Source: Enterobacter soli ATCC BAA-2102
Lineage (GTDB): Bacteria; Pseudomonadota; Gammaproteobacteria; Enterobacterales; Enterobacteriaceae
Assembly (NCBI RefSeq): GCF_001654845.1
Contig: NZ_LXES01000052.1
Location: 62,001 to 126,000, forward strand
Length of the DNA: 64,000 bases
Reading direction: 5' to 3'
The notes under the pieces were generated by a model, which searched no databases, was not told the DNA's origin, and worked only from the letters and a program-made list of their open reading frames with translations. The first letter of the stretch is position 1. Every line of letters begins with the position of its first letter. Positions 1 through 8,849 of the stretch are shown here, one piece after another. A program made the translations under genes and the position numbers.

Positions 1-3000
1 TGGCGCCGCGACAATCACTTTGCTTTCGCTGCTGCCAAAGTCGTCTTCCGTCCAGGCCTGCGCCATCAGACGTAATTCGCCGTTGAAATCACCAATCGGC
101 ATCGTAATGGTGCCTTCGCCGTTGGCATCAAGCTCTACGGGTTGCGCCTGCTGGGCGATAATGGTGACGTGATTCACCGGCGGTTTACCACCGCGTTTCA
201 GTTCATCACCATCACCACCAAAACGCAGCGCCGCCATACGGCCCTGGCCTTCGATAACCTGGCCGTAGATATCATAAATATCTGCACCATAACGCTTCTG
301 CCCAAAGAACGCCTGCCACGGATCTGGCGTGACGTAATCCGTAATGCTCAGCACGCCGCTATCCACCGCAGAAACCAGCACGTTGGCTTTCTGTGGCACC
401 GCGCCCTCTTTCACGCTGGCTTTCACTTTCACCGACAGCGTCTGATTTGGGCGCATTTTTTGCGGGTTATCGAGCGCAATATTCAGGCGACGATTTTCGT
501 CACCCATTGGCAGGTGCAGCAGCCCAACAGCGCGTTTTGGCGTGGCCGATTTAGATTTATCGCCCGGACGCACCACCAGCGTGCTGAGATACAGATCGTG
601 ACGCTTCCAGGCTTTATCCACCGGAATAGCCAGCTCAAGACCGTTGGCCGGAACATCGATTTCTTTCCACCACAGCGGCCCTTCGCTGGATTCAATCATC
701 GCGTAGCCTTTGCCTGCGGCAGGTGCGGCAATGTGAAGATTAATGGTGTCGCCAGGCTGGTAAGACGGTTTATCCAGCTTCAGCGTCACACGGTCGGGAC
801 GCGCTGCGCCTGTTCCATCGCTGTTATCTTGCCAGCTGTAACCAGCCCAGAAACGCACGCTACTGACCGTATCATCCGGGGCTTTGACCTCCAGACGATA
901 AGAGCCCCACTCCACCGGGAAGGTCACTTTACCGGTCTGATCGGCGGCGATATCGAGGGATTGCTCACCTTCAACCAGATCTTTTTGATCAAACTGAGAC
1001 TGCCATCCGTCAGTTTCTGACCAGTTCCAGAAGTAATCCCGACGTTCGCGGATAAGCCGGACCTGTAGCCCTGAAACCGCTTTTTTCGCTCCGCTGGCAT
1101 CGGCATAGACGATATCAAAACCAGCGTTGCTGTTTTCATCCACAATAGGCTGATTGACGGTGGTGTCTGTGCGGTAGTCATATACCGCTTTGCTGGCAAA
1201 CTCCGGGCGGATCCCCGGCAAGGTTTGCGCTGGCCAGATGGCCTGCTCTGCGCGACGAGTCACCGGACGGCCGCCGGATTCCAGCAGGCTGGCTTGCAGG
1301 ATCACCTGTAACGGCGAGTGCGCCTCTTTCCACTGGCTTTCCGCTGATACCTCACCCCGGCCCTGCTCGTTAAGCGTGAGCTGCACTTCATCCAGGCTGC
1401 GGGTCAGGTTCTCTTCCGCGATATCGCCAAACTGGAAGCCCGGCAGTGCCGACACGGCCTCACGCAGAGGACGCAGGAATAACTGCCCTTGCAGGCTGTT
1501 TCCGTTGGCGGGCGCGCCATACAGGTAATAGCCCGTCACATCAAACCTGACGTCATCTGCCGGGGACACCGGCGTTTTTTGCCCAGTCAGATTTAACGCC
1601 ATTCGCTCCGGCATAAAATCTTCGACGTGGAAATCCCACATCCGTTGCAGGTTATCGCCGGTATTGGCGCGTATATGCCACATACCGGTTTGCGCCCCGC
1701 TGTCCAGCGGATAGGTAAAGCGATACAGACCGTTTTCTGGCTGAACCACCAGGGTGCGTGCCACCTGTCCGTCCGGGCGCAGCACATCAAGTTTCACCGG
1801 TTGTGCAGGCAGTGGCTTACCGTCACTGTCACGCAGCAGGCCGTTGAGAATAACGGTTTCACCCGGGCGATAGAGATCGCGCGGGCCAAACATAAAGAAC
1901 TGTTTGCTGTAACCCGGCGCACCGGCGATATCAAATTCAGCCAGATCCAGCGCCGGAAGTTTCAGGTCGAGCAGCGTGGTCTGCCCGTCTTTGCGCGCCA
2001 GTATTAACGCAGCTTCTTTATCGGTCTCAAGCCTGGCGTGGCCGTCAGCATCGCTGGTGCCCTGTGCCAGCGTCTGGCCTTTATCGTTGAGTAATGCGAC
2101 CTCAATACCGGCCTGCGCCGCGCCGTTTTCCAGACTCTGGGTAAAGATATCGAGGCGATTATGATAACGGTGAGCGGACAGACCAATGTCGCTCAGGGTA
2201 AAGAGGGTTGCCGCATTGCTGTAGTTGTAATGTCCCGCCTGGTTCATCACGGCGATATATACGCCGGACTGTTGCAGCGGTTTGATATCACTCAGGGGTA
2301 GCAGCAGTTTTTCCCGCGTGTTTCGCGCCGGGTTGAGATCAAAACGGCCGGTATAGACCAGATCGGCCATTTTGAGCAGATTGTCAGACTCCCAGTTGGT
2401 GAGCGAGTTACGGTATTCCCACTGGCTGACAAACGATGCCAGGGACTCTGGCTTCACGCGGTAGAAATTAACATCCACGTTGTTGACGTTGAGCGCCATC
2501 ACCGGCAGCCCTTCCACCACTTTTCCAGGCAGCAGCGAGCCGCGGCTGGCAAAACCGACCGTCGGTTCAACATCCCGGGTGGTGATCGCTTTTTCGTAAT
2601 CAATGCCAAAGGTGGCTTTGTTCAGCGCCAGTAGGTCGCGTTCGACGGTAACCACAAGATTGCGGTTCGGCTCGAGGTGACGCAGACGCAGTTCTTTCAG
2701 GTTGGGTGCCAGCTCCCACGCGCCATCCACTTTGCCGCTTTTCTTGTCCACTACGTGCACCGTCTTTGCAAAATCCTGGTCGGGATTGAGCGGGACAGAG
2801 AATGTCAGAACTAACGTAGCCGCGCCGTCGAGCTGGATTTCAGATGCATCCAGTAAGGTGAGAGGTTTACCCTGGCTGGCAGAGGCCAGCTTCGCCAACT
2901 GCGCGCTATCGGGTTTTGCCGGGGTGTTCTCATTCGATGAACTGGCGGTTGCAGGTGCCGGGGCCGAAGCCTGTGGTTTATCGTCGCCGTTATCACAGCC

Positions 3001-3060
3001 GACAAGCGTAAAAGCGGTAAGCAGCGCGAGAGAGATCGCGGCTAAACGAAACGGTTTCAT
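1..3060 (-). CDS. yfhM: Alpha-2-macroglobulin family lipoprotein YfhM, C-terminus outside window
   Basis: Only the first 1,020 codons are present; the frame is open to the window edge, and the E. coli protein is about 1,650 residues. The N-terminus has a basic start, a hydrophobic stretch and the lipobox LVGC at residues 19-22, followed by a Ser/Pro/Ala-rich linker, so it is a lipoprotein. Family knowledge: bacterial alpha-2-macroglobulins are periplasmic protease traps that protect the envelope and are often paired with penicillin-binding protein PbpC, which would lie beyond the left edge. The macroglobulin domains run through the visible part. The thioester motif lies beyond the window, so trapping competence cannot be judged. 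The start is the ATG at 3058-3060. Confidence 0.93.
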   Translation of the reverse strand, partial: MKPFRLAAISLALLTAFTLVGCDNGDDKPQASAPAPATASSSNENTPAKPDSAQLAKLASASQGKPLTLLDASEIQLDGAATLVLTFSVPLNPDQDFAKTVHVVDKKSGKVDGAWELAPNLKELRLRHLEPNRNLVVTVERDLLALNKATFGIDYEKAITTRDVEPTVGFASRGSLLPGKVVEGLPVMALNVNNVDVNFYRVKPESLASFVSQWEYRNSLTNWESDNLLKMADLVYTGRFDLNPARNTREKLLLPLSDIKPLQQSGVYIAVMNQAGHYNYSNAATLFTLSDIGLSAHRYHNRLDIFTQSLENGAAQAGIEVALLNDKGQTLAQGTSDADGHARLETDKEAALILARKDGQTTLLDLKLPALDLAEFDIAGAPGYSKQFFMFGPRDLYRPGETVILNGLLRDSDGKPLPAQPVKLDVLRPDGQVARTLVVQPENGLYRFTYPLDSGAQTGMWHIRANTGDNLQRMWDFHVEDFMPERMALNLTGQKTPVSPADDVRFDVTGYYLYGAPANGNSLQGQLFLRPLREAVSALPGFQFGDIAEENLTRSLDEVQLTLNEQGRGEVSAESQWKEAHSPLQVILQASLLESGGRPVTRRAEQAIWPAQTLPGIRPEFASKAVYDYRTDTTVNQPIVDENSNAGFDIVYADASGAKKAVSGLQVRLIRERRDYFWNWSETDGWQSQFDQKDLVEGEQSLDIAADQTGKVTFPVEWGSYRLEVKAPDDTVSSVRFWAGYSWQDNSDGTGAARPDRVTLKLDKPSYQPGDTINLHIAAPAAGKGYAMIESSEGPLWWKEIDVPANGLELAIPVDKAWKRHDLYLSTLVVRPGDKSKSATPKRAVGLLHLPMGDENRRLNIALDNPQKMRPNQTLSVKVKASVKEGAVPQKANVLVSAVDSGVLSITDYVTPDPWQAFFGQKRYGADIYDIYGQVIEGQGRMAALRFGGDGDELKRGGKPPVNHVTIIAQQAQPVELDANGEGTITMPIGDFNGELRLMAQAWTEDDFGSSESKVIVAAP

Positions 3061-3243
3061 CCTTTATCCCTGGCCCATCGGGCCTGTTGGTCGTCATCCG
3101 GTTAAGTATTATCCGCAAGTTTCATTAATACAAAAAGTCTAAATTGAGATTCTGGAAAGCACCTCGCAAAGAGTTGATACCTCACAACCGGTGCTGCAAC
3201 GCCGATCACACCCTCAAACGTCACATGTTACCTTTCACGTCAT

Positions 3244-3258
3244 TTGTTTTTAAAACAA
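3244..3258. promoter_or_regulatory. Candidate operator in the yfhM/aglA intergenic region
   Basis: The 285-base gap 3061-3345 separates divergent yfhM and the PTS gene. It holds a perfect 7+1+7 inverted repeat, TTGTTTT-T-AAAACAA, about 90 bases before the PTS start. It is a plausible target for the RpiR-type regulator encoded at 7205 or for another sugar regulator. No convincing CRP site or clear -35/-10 pair was found, so the role is inference. Confidence 0.3.
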
Positions 3259-3345
3259 GCAGATAGCTAGATGAACCCGCCAGTTGCCTGCTAGTTTAAG
3301 GCCCAAGACGCACACCGAGTGCGCGGTTCAATAAGAGAGATAGCC

Positions 3346-4890
3346 ATGAAACGAGCCGTGAACGCCCTACAAAATTTCGGAAAATCACTGTACGGACCGG
3401 TACTTATCTTACCGATTGTCGGCCTTTTTATCGCACTGGGTAACGTGCTGGGTAACGGTAACCTGGCAGACTATCTGCCATTTCTCGGCCACCCGTTAAT
3501 CCAGAGCCTGGGGCAACTTATCGCCAAATCTGCCGTGTCAGTGCTGGTTAACCTGGCGCTGGTCTTTGCCGTGGGTATCCCAATTGGCCTGGCGACCCGT
3601 GATAAAGGCTACGCCGCCCTGATTGGTCTGGTGACCTTTGTGGTGTTTATCAATGCCATGAATGTCACGCTGCAATTGCAGGGCGAGCTTGCTCCGGTAG
3701 ATCAGATGAAAGCGGCCGGACAAGCCATGGTGCTGGGGGTTCAGGTACTGGAGATGGGCGTCTTTGCCGGGATCCTGACCGGAGCGCTCTCCGGCTACCT
3801 GTACAACAAATACGCCAGCGTACAGTTTAATGGCGCGATGGCGATTTATTCCGGCCACTGTTTTGTCGCCATTGTGATGCTTCCCGTTTCTATGCTCCTC
3901 GGCGTGGTGATGAGTGAACTCTGGCCATTTGCCCAACATGGCATTAGCACCCTGGCACTGGCAATAAAAGGTTCCGGCCCATTTGGTGTTGCAATCTACG
4001 GCTTCCTGGAGCGCATTCTGGTGCCAACCGGTTTGCACCATCTGGTCTATACGCCGTTCCTGTATACCGAACTGGGCGGGACGCAAGAGGTCTGCGGTGC
4101 AACCTACCAGGGTGCGCGCAATATCTACTTTGCCGAGATGGCTTGCCCACAGGTGAAACAGCTCAGCAGCACGGTAGTGTGGGATGCGCGTGGCATCAGC
4201 AAGATGTTTGGCCTGCCTGCGGCGGCGCTGGCGATGTATATGACCGCGAAGCCAGAACGCAAGGCTGCGGCAAAAGCGATTCTTATCCCGGCCGCCCTGA
4301 CCTCTCTGCTGGTGGGAGTGACCGAGCCGATTGAGTTCTCGTTCCTGTTTGTTGCCCCCCTGCTGTTCGTGGTGCACGCGGTGCTGACCGGCATCGGCAT
4401 GATGCTCTTCTCGCTGTTTGGCGTTCATGCGATTGGCGCTAACGGGATTATTGATTTCATTCTTTACAACCTGCCGCTCGGCACAAAGAAATCCAACTGG
4501 CCAATGTACCTCGTGGTTGGGCTGATTATGTTCGCGCTCTACTTCGTGGTGTTCCGCTTCCTGATCCTGCGTTTCAACATGAAGACGCCAGGCCGTGAAG
4601 ATGACGAACAAGAAACACGGCTCTACAGCAAGCAGGAATACCAGGCGAAAGGCAACAACGATGGGCTGGGTGAGTCAATCGTGTCAGGCCTGGGTGGCCG
4701 GGAAAATATTGAAGTGGTGGATAACTGCTACACCCGCTTACGCGTCACGGTGAAGGATGTCGCAATCATCGACGAACCGCGCCTCAAGGCGACCGGCGCG
4801 AAAGGGATTATCAAACAAGGTAACAACGTTCAGGTGGTCTACGGGCTGCATGTCAAAAAAATGCGAGAAGCCGTTGAGACGTTTCTCTGA
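3346..4890 (+). CDS. aglA: PTS alpha-glucoside transporter, fused IIC-IIB (AglA/GlvC type)
   Basis: 514 residues when started at the ATG at 3346, which has a purine-rich ribosome site just upstream; an in-frame earlier start lacks one. A IIC membrane domain (about residues 1-420, many hydrophobic segments) is followed by a IIB domain with the phosphocysteine in the NCYTRLRV motif near Cys461. There is no IIA domain, so phosphate probably comes from EIIA-Glc. The pairing with a GH4 phospho-alpha-glucosidase 12 bases downstream points to alpha-glucosides such as maltose or sucrose isomers, delivered as 6-phosphates. The E. coli K-12 locus has no PTS gene here. The substrate is inferred from the neighbour; a MalX- or GlvCB-like range is possible. 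Confidence 0.82.
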   Translation: MKRAVNALQNFGKSLYGPVLILPIVGLFIALGNVLGNGNLADYLPFLGHPLIQSLGQLIAKSAVSVLVNLALVFAVGIPIGLATRDKGYAALIGLVTFVVFINAMNVTLQLQGELAPVDQMKAAGQAMVLGVQVLEMGVFAGILTGALSGYLYNKYASVQFNGAMAIYSGHCFVAIVMLPVSMLLGVVMSELWPFAQHGISTLALAIKGSGPFGVAIYGFLERILVPTGLHHLVYTPFLYTELGGTQEVCGATYQGARNIYFAEMACPQVKQLSSTVVWDARGISKMFGLPAAALAMYMTAKPERKAAAKAILIPAALTSLLVGVTEPIEFSFLFVAPLLFVVHAVLTGIGMMLFSLFGVHAIGANGIIDFILYNLPLGTKKSNWPMYLVVGLIMFALYFVVFRFLILRFNMKTPGREDDEQETRLYSKQEYQAKGNNDGLGESIVSGLGGRENIEVVDNCYTRLRVTVKDVAIIDEPRLKATGAKGIIKQGNNVQVVYGLHVKKMREAVETFL

Positions 4891-4902
4891 AAGGAGCTAA
4901 AG

Positions 4903-6270
4903 ATGTTTAAACCCCCGTTTATTCTCTCTATTGCCGGTGGCGGTAGTACTTATACGCCGGGCATCGTGAAAAGCCTGATGGTACGCCTGCAGGATTTCCC
5001 GCTGGCAGAAATACGCCTCTACGATATTGACGACGCGCGTCAGAACACCATTGCGCCGGTGGTAGAGAAAGTTATTCGCGACCACAGCCAGAGCATTAAA
5101 TTTACCGTCACCAGCAACCCGGAAGTGGCTTTCAGCGGCGCACACTTTGTCTTCGCCCAGATGCGCGTTGGCCAGTACAAAATGCGCGAGCAGGATGAGA
5201 AGATCCCATTGCGTCACGGCGTGGTTGGGCAAGAAACCTGCGGCCCCGGCGGGCTGGCGTACGGCCTGCGCACCATCCTGCCGATGGTAGAGCTTATCGA
5301 TTTAGTGGATCGCTACGCGCATGAAAAAGCGTGGATCGTAAACTACTCCAACCCGGCGGCGATCGTCGCGGAAGGCGTGCGTCGTCTGCGTCCGAACGCC
5401 CGCGTGCTGAACATCTGCGATATGCCGGTGGCCGCGATGCGTAATATGGGGGCGATTCTGGGTGTCGATCGCCACAAGCTGGAAGTGGACTACTTTGGTC
5501 TGAACCACTTCGGCTGGTTTACCCGCGTGCTGGTGGATGGCGAAGATAAGCTGCCGGAGCTGCGTCGACATATCGCAAAGTTTGGCCTGCTGACGGAAGA
5601 TGCCGCGAAAACCGACCCGCAGCATTCCGATCCGTCATGGGTGAAGACCTGGCGCAACATCAAACCGATCATGGACAATTTCCCGGATTATCTGCCGAAC
5701 CCGTATCTGCAGTACTACCTGATGCCGAACCAGATTGTCGAGCACCAGAACCCGGAATACACCCGCGCTAACGAAGTGATGAACGGGCGCGAGAAAAAGC
5801 TGTTCGCGGCCGCAGAAGAGTACAAGCGCACTGGCGTACTGTCGGACGCCTTCCACGTAGGTGTGCACGGTGAATTCATTGTTGATGTTGCCTGCTCGCT
5901 GGCCTTCAACTTGCGCCAGCGCCATCTGGTGATGGTGGAAAACCGCGGGGCGATTACTAATCTACCGTACGATGCCGTGGTGGAAGTGCCAGCCTATATC
6001 ACCTCAGAAGGGCCGGAGCCTATACGCGTGGGCCAGGTGCCGCTGTTCCACCAGACGTTGCTGCAACAGCAACTGGCTTCTGAACAGCTGCTGGTGGAAG
6101 CCACTATAGAGGGCAACTATGAAAAAGCGTTGCAGGCATTCACCCTGAACCGTACTGTGCCCACTATGGAACATGCAAAAGCGATTCTCGATGAGATGAT
6201 AGAGGCTAACCGTGATTACTGGCCTGCGCTGCAAAAAGCCTGGAATAACGGCGAAGCGGTGAAAAAATAA
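4903..6270 (+). CDS. aglB: 6-phospho-alpha-glucosidase, glycoside hydrolase family 4
   Basis: 455 residues. The N-terminal GGGSTYTPG is the NAD-binding loop of GH4. The CDMP motif at 172-175 is the form seen in alpha-specific GH4 enzymes (beta-specific members have CN-type motifs), and NHFGW at 201-205 supplies the metal-binding histidine. Known family chemistry: NAD+ and Mn2+-dependent oxidation-elimination that hydrolyses 6-phospho-alpha-glucosides to glucose-6-phosphate plus hexose in the cytoplasm. The start at 4903 follows AAGGAG with good spacing. It forms a two-gene operon with the IICB transporter and is followed by a terminator-like hairpin. The exact substrate among maltose and sucrose isomers cannot be read from sequence. 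Confidence 0.87.
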   Translation: MFKPPFILSIAGGGSTYTPGIVKSLMVRLQDFPLAEIRLYDIDDARQNTIAPVVEKVIRDHSQSIKFTVTSNPEVAFSGAHFVFAQMRVGQYKMREQDEKIPLRHGVVGQETCGPGGLAYGLRTILPMVELIDLVDRYAHEKAWIVNYSNPAAIVAEGVRRLRPNARVLNICDMPVAAMRNMGAILGVDRHKLEVDYFGLNHFGWFTRVLVDGEDKLPELRRHIAKFGLLTEDAAKTDPQHSDPSWVKTWRNIKPIMDNFPDYLPNPYLQYYLMPNQIVEHQNPEYTRANEVMNGREKKLFAAAEEYKRTGVLSDAFHVGVHGEFIVDVACSLAFNLRQRHLVMVENRGAITNLPYDAVVEVPAYITSEGPEPIRVGQVPLFHQTLLQQQLASEQLLVEATIEGNYEKALQAFTLNRTVPTMEHAKAILDEMIEANRDYWPALQKAWNNGEAVKK

Positions 6271-6301
6271 GGCGTTGCTCGCGAGTTGAACGTGGTGTGC
6301 T

Positions 6302-6337
6302 TGTCGGTGTCAGAAAAAACACCGACAATCCTTTTTT
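6302..6337 (+). terminator. Intrinsic terminator after aglB
   Basis: A perfect 9-base stem, TGTCGGTGT (6302-6310) with ACACCGACA (6319-6327), has an A-rich loop and is followed by ATCC and a T-run. It ends about 20 bases before the sseA start, so it either ends the agl transcript or attenuates read-through into sseA. Confidence 0.8.
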
Positions 6338-6359
6338 ACGGAAAAGAATGGAGGCACCC

Positions 6360-7205
6360 ATGTCCACCTCATATTTTGTCGCCGCCGACTGGTTGATTGA
6401 ACACAGCGACGACCCGGAAGTCCAGATTATAGACGCGCGCATGGCCCCGCCGGGGCAAGAGCATCGCGACGTTCCCGGTGAGTACCGTGCAGGGCATCTG
6501 CCTGGCGCAGTATTTTTTGATATTGAAGCCCTCTCTGACCACACTTCTCCCCTGCCGCACATGCTGCCGCGCCCAGAAGCCTTTTCCGTGGCGATGCGCG
6601 AGCTTGGCATCAGCCGCGACAAGCATCTGGTTGTCTATGACGAAGGCAATCTCTTCTCCGCCCCGCGCGCGTGGTGGATGTTGAAGAACTTCGGTGCGGA
6701 AAAAGTTTCGATTCTGGCTGGCGGACTCGCCGCCTGGAAACGCGATGAGCTGCCGTTCCAGCAGGGTGACGTGACGTTGCCAGAAGGGGATTTCGACGCC
6801 ACGTTTGATGCCACTATCGTAAAACGTCTGACCGATGTGCTGGTAGTAAGCCATGAAAAAACAGCGCAAATCGTCGATGCTCGCCCTGCACCGCGTTTCA
6901 ACGCCGAAGCGGATGAACCGCGCCCGGGCCTCAAGCGTGGACACATCCCCGGCGCGCTGAACGTACCGTGGGGCGATCTGGTGTTTGAGGGCGAACTGAA
7001 AACCACCGACGAACTACAGGCCATTTTTGCTCGTCAGGGTGTGGATTTGCAGCGTCCGATTATCGCCAGTTGTGGTTCCGGCGTGACGGCCTGTGTGGTG
7101 ATCCTGGCGCTGGCAACCCTCGGTGCGAATGATGTATCACTGTACGATGGCGCCTGGAGCGAATGGGGTGCCCGTGACGATTTGCCGGTTGAACCTGCCA
7201 AATAA
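6360..7205 (+). CDS. sseA: 3-mercaptopyruvate sulfurtransferase
   Basis: 281 residues with two rhodanese domains. The catalytic loop CGSGVT, with Cys at residue 238, is the mercaptopyruvate sulfurtransferase form of the rhodanese loop. The enzyme moves sulfur from 3-mercaptopyruvate to thiol acceptors or cyanide and takes part in cysteine breakdown and protection against oxidative stress. The start is the ATG at 6360 after GGAGG (6350-6354); the longer frame from 6297 runs through the terminator hairpin and is unlikely. Its stop overlaps the start of the next gene (TAATG), so the two are translationally coupled. In E. coli sseA lies next to yfhM; here a sugar operon lies between them. Confidence 0.95.
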   Translation: MSTSYFVAADWLIEHSDDPEVQIIDARMAPPGQEHRDVPGEYRAGHLPGAVFFDIEALSDHTSPLPHMLPRPEAFSVAMRELGISRDKHLVVYDEGNLFSAPRAWWMLKNFGAEKVSILAGGLAAWKRDELPFQQGDVTLPEGDFDATFDATIVKRLTDVLVVSHEKTAQIVDARPAPRFNAEADEPRPGLKRGHIPGALNVPWGDLVFEGELKTTDELQAIFARQGVDLQRPIIASCGSGVTACVVILALATLGANDVSLYDGAWSEWGARDDLPVEPAK

Positions 7206-7975
7206 TGGATAACCGCCTGATAACGCTCTTAACGCGCGGGGAGTCATTGACCCGCGCGGAGTATCGCGTGCTCGCCCACCTCACGGAACATCCGCTGCTG
7301 GTGGGTAACATCACGGTGCGCGAGCTGGCGCAGGCGACATTCGTCTCTACCGCCACCATTATGCGCCTGTGCCAGAAGCTGGGGTTTAGCGGTTTTAGCG
7401 AGTTTATCTGGCACTGCAAACAGCTTCTTTCAGACACGCCACACATTACTGCGCAAAGGAATGACCTCCCGGAATTGCCTGCCCTGTTCAGCCAGTTTAT
7501 TGCGAATTATCAGCAGACATTCCAGTGGGTTACGCAAGCAAAACGCCAGCAGTTTGCCGACCTGTTGCGCCAGAAAGAGAGTTTCTTTCTCTACGGTGCA
7601 GGGTTTTCGTATCTTTTTGCCGAGTACCTCACCAAGAAATTGCAGGTGTTGGGCAAAACGGCCTTTATTTCCGGGCCCGGCGACAGCAGGAATATTTTTC
7701 TGAGTAACGCTGCTCGTTATCAGGTGTTTATCGCCGTGTCGCGCAGTGGCGAAACGGAACAGGTGCTGGATAAAGCGCGGATTGCCAAAAACGTTGGCAT
7801 GACGGTGGTGGCCTTTACCCGCGCCTCGGCAAATACCCTGGCAGGTATGGCGGATCTGCATTTCGCGTTGTATGACGAAGCGGTGCATTACGCCGCCGAA
7901 GCCGCTGGCGTGACGTCGTTCGAGTCTAACCTGGTGCTGTTGATGGATTTACTGCTGTTGGAAGCAACGGGGTGA
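7205..7975 (+). CDS. RpiR/MurR-family transcriptional regulator
   Basis: 256 residues. An N-terminal helix-turn-helix (about 30-75, around STATIMRLCQKLGF) is followed by a SIS sugar-phosphate-binding domain (about 115-245, with SRSGET). Proteins of this family sense phosphosugars and control sugar-catabolic operons. It overlaps the sseA stop by one base, so it is co-transcribed with sseA. It is the only regulator near aglA-aglB, so it probably controls them, but this is inference from position. It ends 18 bases from the convergent sseB. E. coli K-12 lacks this gene here. Confidence 0.85.
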   Translation: MDNRLITLLTRGESLTRAEYRVLAHLTEHPLLVGNITVRELAQATFVSTATIMRLCQKLGFSGFSEFIWHCKQLLSDTPHITAQRNDLPELPALFSQFIANYQQTFQWVTQAKRQQFADLLRQKESFFLYGAGFSYLFAEYLTKKLQVLGKTAFISGPGDSRNIFLSNAARYQVFIAVSRSGETEQVLDKARIAKNVGMTVVAFTRASANTLAGMADLHFALYDEAVHYAAEAAGVTSFESNLVLLMDLLLLEATG

Positions 7976-7986
7976 GTGCTCACCCC
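7969..7986. terminator. Hairpin between convergent genes
   Basis: GGGGTGAG (7969-7976) pairs with CTCACCCC (7979-7986) across the stop codon of the regulator. There is no T-run, so termination is uncertain, but the position between two convergent stops suggests 3'-end formation. Confidence 0.4.
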
Positions 7987-7993
7987 AGTGCTA

Positions 7994-8770
7994 TCAGATA
8001 ATGCGATTGGTTTTCAGATCGCGCAGGAAACCGCCCCAGCGACGTTCATAGAACGGGGTGATGTGTTCAGTAATAAAGTGGCTGATGCCCTTCTCACCTT
8101 TCACAACGCGACAGATATCAATCGGCTCATCACCTGGCAGTGTGTCAGTGGCTACGTTCCCGGCCGCCTGAATGATCTCATCGATTTCACCGTCGGCTTC
8201 AATACCAATCAGCAGCACCGGCTGCTCTTCCGCGCTCTCTTTAATGGAGCACAGGAACGCGCGTTTTACCGGCTTGATGGTTTTGAACAGCGTGGTCAGG
8301 GAGTCAATCATCTGTGCTGGCGGTTCCGCCACTTCAGACAACAGCAGCGTTTCGCCACCTTCAATCACTTCCTGCGTGCTGAGCGGGTTGCCCTCTTCGC
8401 CAATCAGATGGCTGATTTCACGCGGGGTGAACTCTTTCCCGGTCGGCAGTTTGGCGTTCAGGAACAGCGTCTGGCCCAGCGTCATTTCAAACAGCGTGCG
8501 CACCGGCATCACCACAAACGCCTGTTCGTCTTCAACCGCTTCCTGGAGTGCTTCAAGAGAGGTGAAGAACGGGATAACAGAGGTGCCGTCGTCTTTCTCC
8601 CAGTGCAGCAGATCCAGCGCACTGTCTTCCACAACCTGCTCACCTTCCGCTGGCGTGCCTGGCACCCAGACGGTGGATTCCAGCAAGGTACGGAAAAATG
8701 CCGGACGATGCGCGGGCTCGGTCGCCGCCTGTTCCAGCAGGGTTTCTAATTCGTTTTTGGTTTCGGACAT
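7994..8770 (-). CDS. sseB: Enhanced serine sensitivity protein SseB
   Basis: 258 residues, matching E. coli SseB along its length, including the C-terminal half with ISHFITEHITPFYERRWGG. Extra copies in E. coli raise serine sensitivity; the biochemical function is not known. The protein is soluble with no signal peptide. It lies downstream of pepB on the same strand, separated by a palindromic repeat. Confidence 0.93.
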   Translation of the reverse strand: MSETKNELETLLEQAATEPAHRPAFFRTLLESTVWVPGTPAEGEQVVEDSALDLLHWEKDDGTSVIPFFTSLEALQEAVEDEQAFVVMPVRTLFEMTLGQTLFLNAKLPTGKEFTPREISHLIGEEGNPLSTQEVIEGGETLLLSEVAEPPAQMIDSLTTLFKTIKPVKRAFLCSIKESAEEQPVLLIGIEADGEIDEIIQAAGNVATDTLPGDEPIDICRVVKGEKGISHFITEHITPFYERRWGGFLRDLKTNRII

Positions 8771-8795
8771 AACAATTCCAGATGGTGCATTTTCC

Positions 8796-8841
8796 CCCTC
8801 ACCCCGGCCCTCTCCCTTGAGGGAGAGGGTTAGGGTGAGGG
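8796..8841. repeat. REP-like palindrome, CCCTCTCCC family
   Basis: CCCTCACCCCGGCCCTCTCCC is followed by a short loop and GGGAGAGGGTTAGGGTGAGGG. Other members of the family occur at 16054-16085 and 41515-41555. The family is widely dispersed in gamma-proteobacterial intergenic regions. Here it lies between pepB and sseB. Confidence 0.85.
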
Positions 8842-8849
8842 CAATGAGA

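Noticed and set aside
142..1020. 292-codon open frame on the plus strand
   Set aside because: It lies fully antisense to yfhM, has no ribosome site and its composition is that of a codon shadow (rich in His, Arg, Phe).
3181..3345. CRP site in front of aglA
   Set aside because: GTCACAT and TTCACG segments occur but not in the TGTGA-N6-TCACA arrangement.
3538..4611. 357-codon open frame on the minus strand
   Set aside because: Antisense to the clear PTS gene; low-complexity His/Gln/Arg product without any domain.
7976..7993. RyfA small RNA of the E. coli sseA-sseB gap
   Set aside because: The gap is replaced by the regulator gene and 18 bases; no RyfA-like sequence was seen.
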